Source of the DNA: Channa striata
Taxonomy: Eukaryota; Chordata; Actinopteri; Anabantiformes; Channidae
Direction of reading: 5' to 3'
DNA length: 64,000 nt
Assembly (NCBI GenBank): GCA_033026295.1
Contig: CM065185.1
Location: 19,772,001 to 19,836,000, forward strand
In this document: positions 63,269 to 64,000 of the stretch, piece after piece
Layout of the letters: every line of letters starts with the position of its first letter
How positions within the stretch are numbered: position 1 is the first letter of the stretch
Position numbers and translations under genes: made by a program
Notes under the pieces: model-generated
Databases searched by the model: none
The model's input: the letters and a program-made list of their open reading frames with translations, nothing else
Told to the model about the DNA's origin: nothing

Positions 63269-64000
63269 GTGAGGGGGGGATTCAGCTCGGGCAGAGAAAC
63301 CTGAGAAAGGAAATAAGAGCGTGATGCTCAAAGTTGTTTGTTTCACCTTTAGACTTTGTCTATGAACCAACTTCTAATGGCGGAAGTAAAATCAAGCTGA
63401 GCAGATATTTTACCTGCTAAATATCAGTTTCTGAACTGTTTGTTCAGCTTCAGCCTTTTTTTTTTACTACAAAATGTCCCATAAACAAGTTTTAAAAACC
63501 ACATGAAACCAGGCCAGTATGAAATATATACATTGGGTGCAAAGCGACCAAACACTAAAGGGAAAAGCGAATGTCAATACAAACACAAACGGAGGTGTGG
63601 AGAATTGGTGGAGGAATCTTCACAGGTGGAGTGTTGGAGCAGGAGAGGATGAGGAGGATGAGGATGAAAAAAGGTTTGGAGGAGAGAAAATATATGCAGA
63701 GCTGTGAAGCGGCGAAGAGAAGGATGAGAGGAGCTCGGGTTGGCTTCCCCCTGCAGATGTTGACAGAAAACAGAGATACAGGCAGAGACGTGCGGAGGTG
63801 GATGGGAGGAGGAGGAGGGGGAGGAGGGAGGGAGAACAATGGATGGATGGCTTCCCTGCAGGTGGGACGAGCTCGGATTGAGCAATGGAGGCGAGGGCGA
63901 AATGAGAGAGAAAGAAAAATAGGCTGATGACGAGGAAAATGCTGGTCGAAGCCGCGGAAGCAGGACGGAACAGAAATGTGCTTTCGGTGTTTTCGAAAGG
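63269..64000 (+). other. nrp1: start of nrp1 intron 4 (truncated by window end)
   Basis: Begins with donor gtgaggggg after Gly-Phe-Pro-Ala of CUB2. The sequence then loses similarity to neuropilin and reaches an in-frame stop at 63322-63324 if read through. A G-rich purine tract lies at 63804-63834. The next coding exon is not in the window. Confidence 0.85.
63804..63834 (+). repeat. G-rich purine tract with G-quadruplex potential
   Basis: Pure GGA/GGGA purine run of about 30 nt with several G3+ blocks. Confidence 0.6.

Larger units (their letters stand above)
37800..64000 (+). other. nrp1: neuropilin-1 gene, 5' part (promoter-proximal UTR, exons 1-4, introns 1-4; truncated by window end)
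   Basis: This is the gene-level entry for the exons listed separately. The spliced exons give a signal peptide, a complete CUB1 and most of CUB2. Splice phases agree throughout: exon 1 ends after codon 27 plus 1 base, exon 2 after codon 85 plus 2, exon 3 after codon 146 plus 1, and exon 4 after codon 222 plus 1. Neuropilin-1 is a single-pass cell-surface co-receptor for class 3 semaphorins (with plexins) and VEGF (with VEGFR2), acting in axon guidance and vessel growth. Assignment to NRP1 rather than NRP2 rests on the CUB1 stretch NFNPHFDLEDRDCKYDYVEV, the segment FVSDYETHGAGFS and the linker KTGPECS. As I recall NRP2, it has EIEKHDCKYDFIEI and FTSDYARQGAGFS at these places. Which teleost paralogue (nrp1a or nrp1b) it is cannot be decided here. 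The left boundary is approximate because the transcription start is not known. Confidence 0.93.

Overview
The window is vertebrate nuclear DNA, most likely from a ray-finned (teleost, probably percomorph) fish. Evidence: GT-AG split exons, one CpG-rich promoter, many (CA/TG)n microsatellites, and decayed teleost-type repeats (Tc1/mariner transposase relics, a LINE C-terminal fragment, tRNA-derived SINEs with the tail 'ctttggataaaagc'). Species assignment is inference. There is no bacterial, phage, CRISPR or toxin content.

The only protein-coding gene I can support is the 5' end of neuropilin-1 (nrp1; the a or b paralogue cannot be settled here) on the + strand. Four coding exons are visible: exon 1 (38290-38371, start codon and signal peptide), exon 2 (38914-39088, first half of CUB1), exon 3 (56639-56820, second half of CUB1) and exon 4 (63041-63268, most of CUB2). 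They join in frame with consistent phases into 222 complete codons plus one base. The coagulation-factor (b1/b2), MAM, transmembrane and cytoplasmic exons must lie beyond position 64000.

Layout: 1-37400 is gene-free upstream sequence with microsatellites, repeat relics and a few candidate regulatory motifs. This fits the large gene-poor interval 5' of NRP1 in vertebrates. 37440-38480 is a CpG-rich promoter and 5' UTR with one short upstream ORF. 38372-38913 is a short intron 1. 39089-56638 is a 17.5 kb intron 2 that begins with a ~430-bp pyrimidine microsatellite only 15 bases from the splice donor. 56821-63040 is a 6.2 kb intron 3, and 63269-64000 is the start of intron 4.

The most notable non-gene signals are:
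- a perfect 27-bp inverted repeat with a 33-nt loop at 22804-22890;
- two RFX X-box-like palindromes about 230 bp apart (20653-20894);
- two Tc1/mariner transposase relics (about 3890-4350 and 15510-16035);
- a 9-codon match between two distant loci whose six internal differences are all synonymous (4429-4458 and 12860-12889);
- the exon-2-adjacent pyrimidine tract;
- a consensus-like CTCF site in intron 3.

I did not find a convincing new biological system. This is a developmental gene with its flank.
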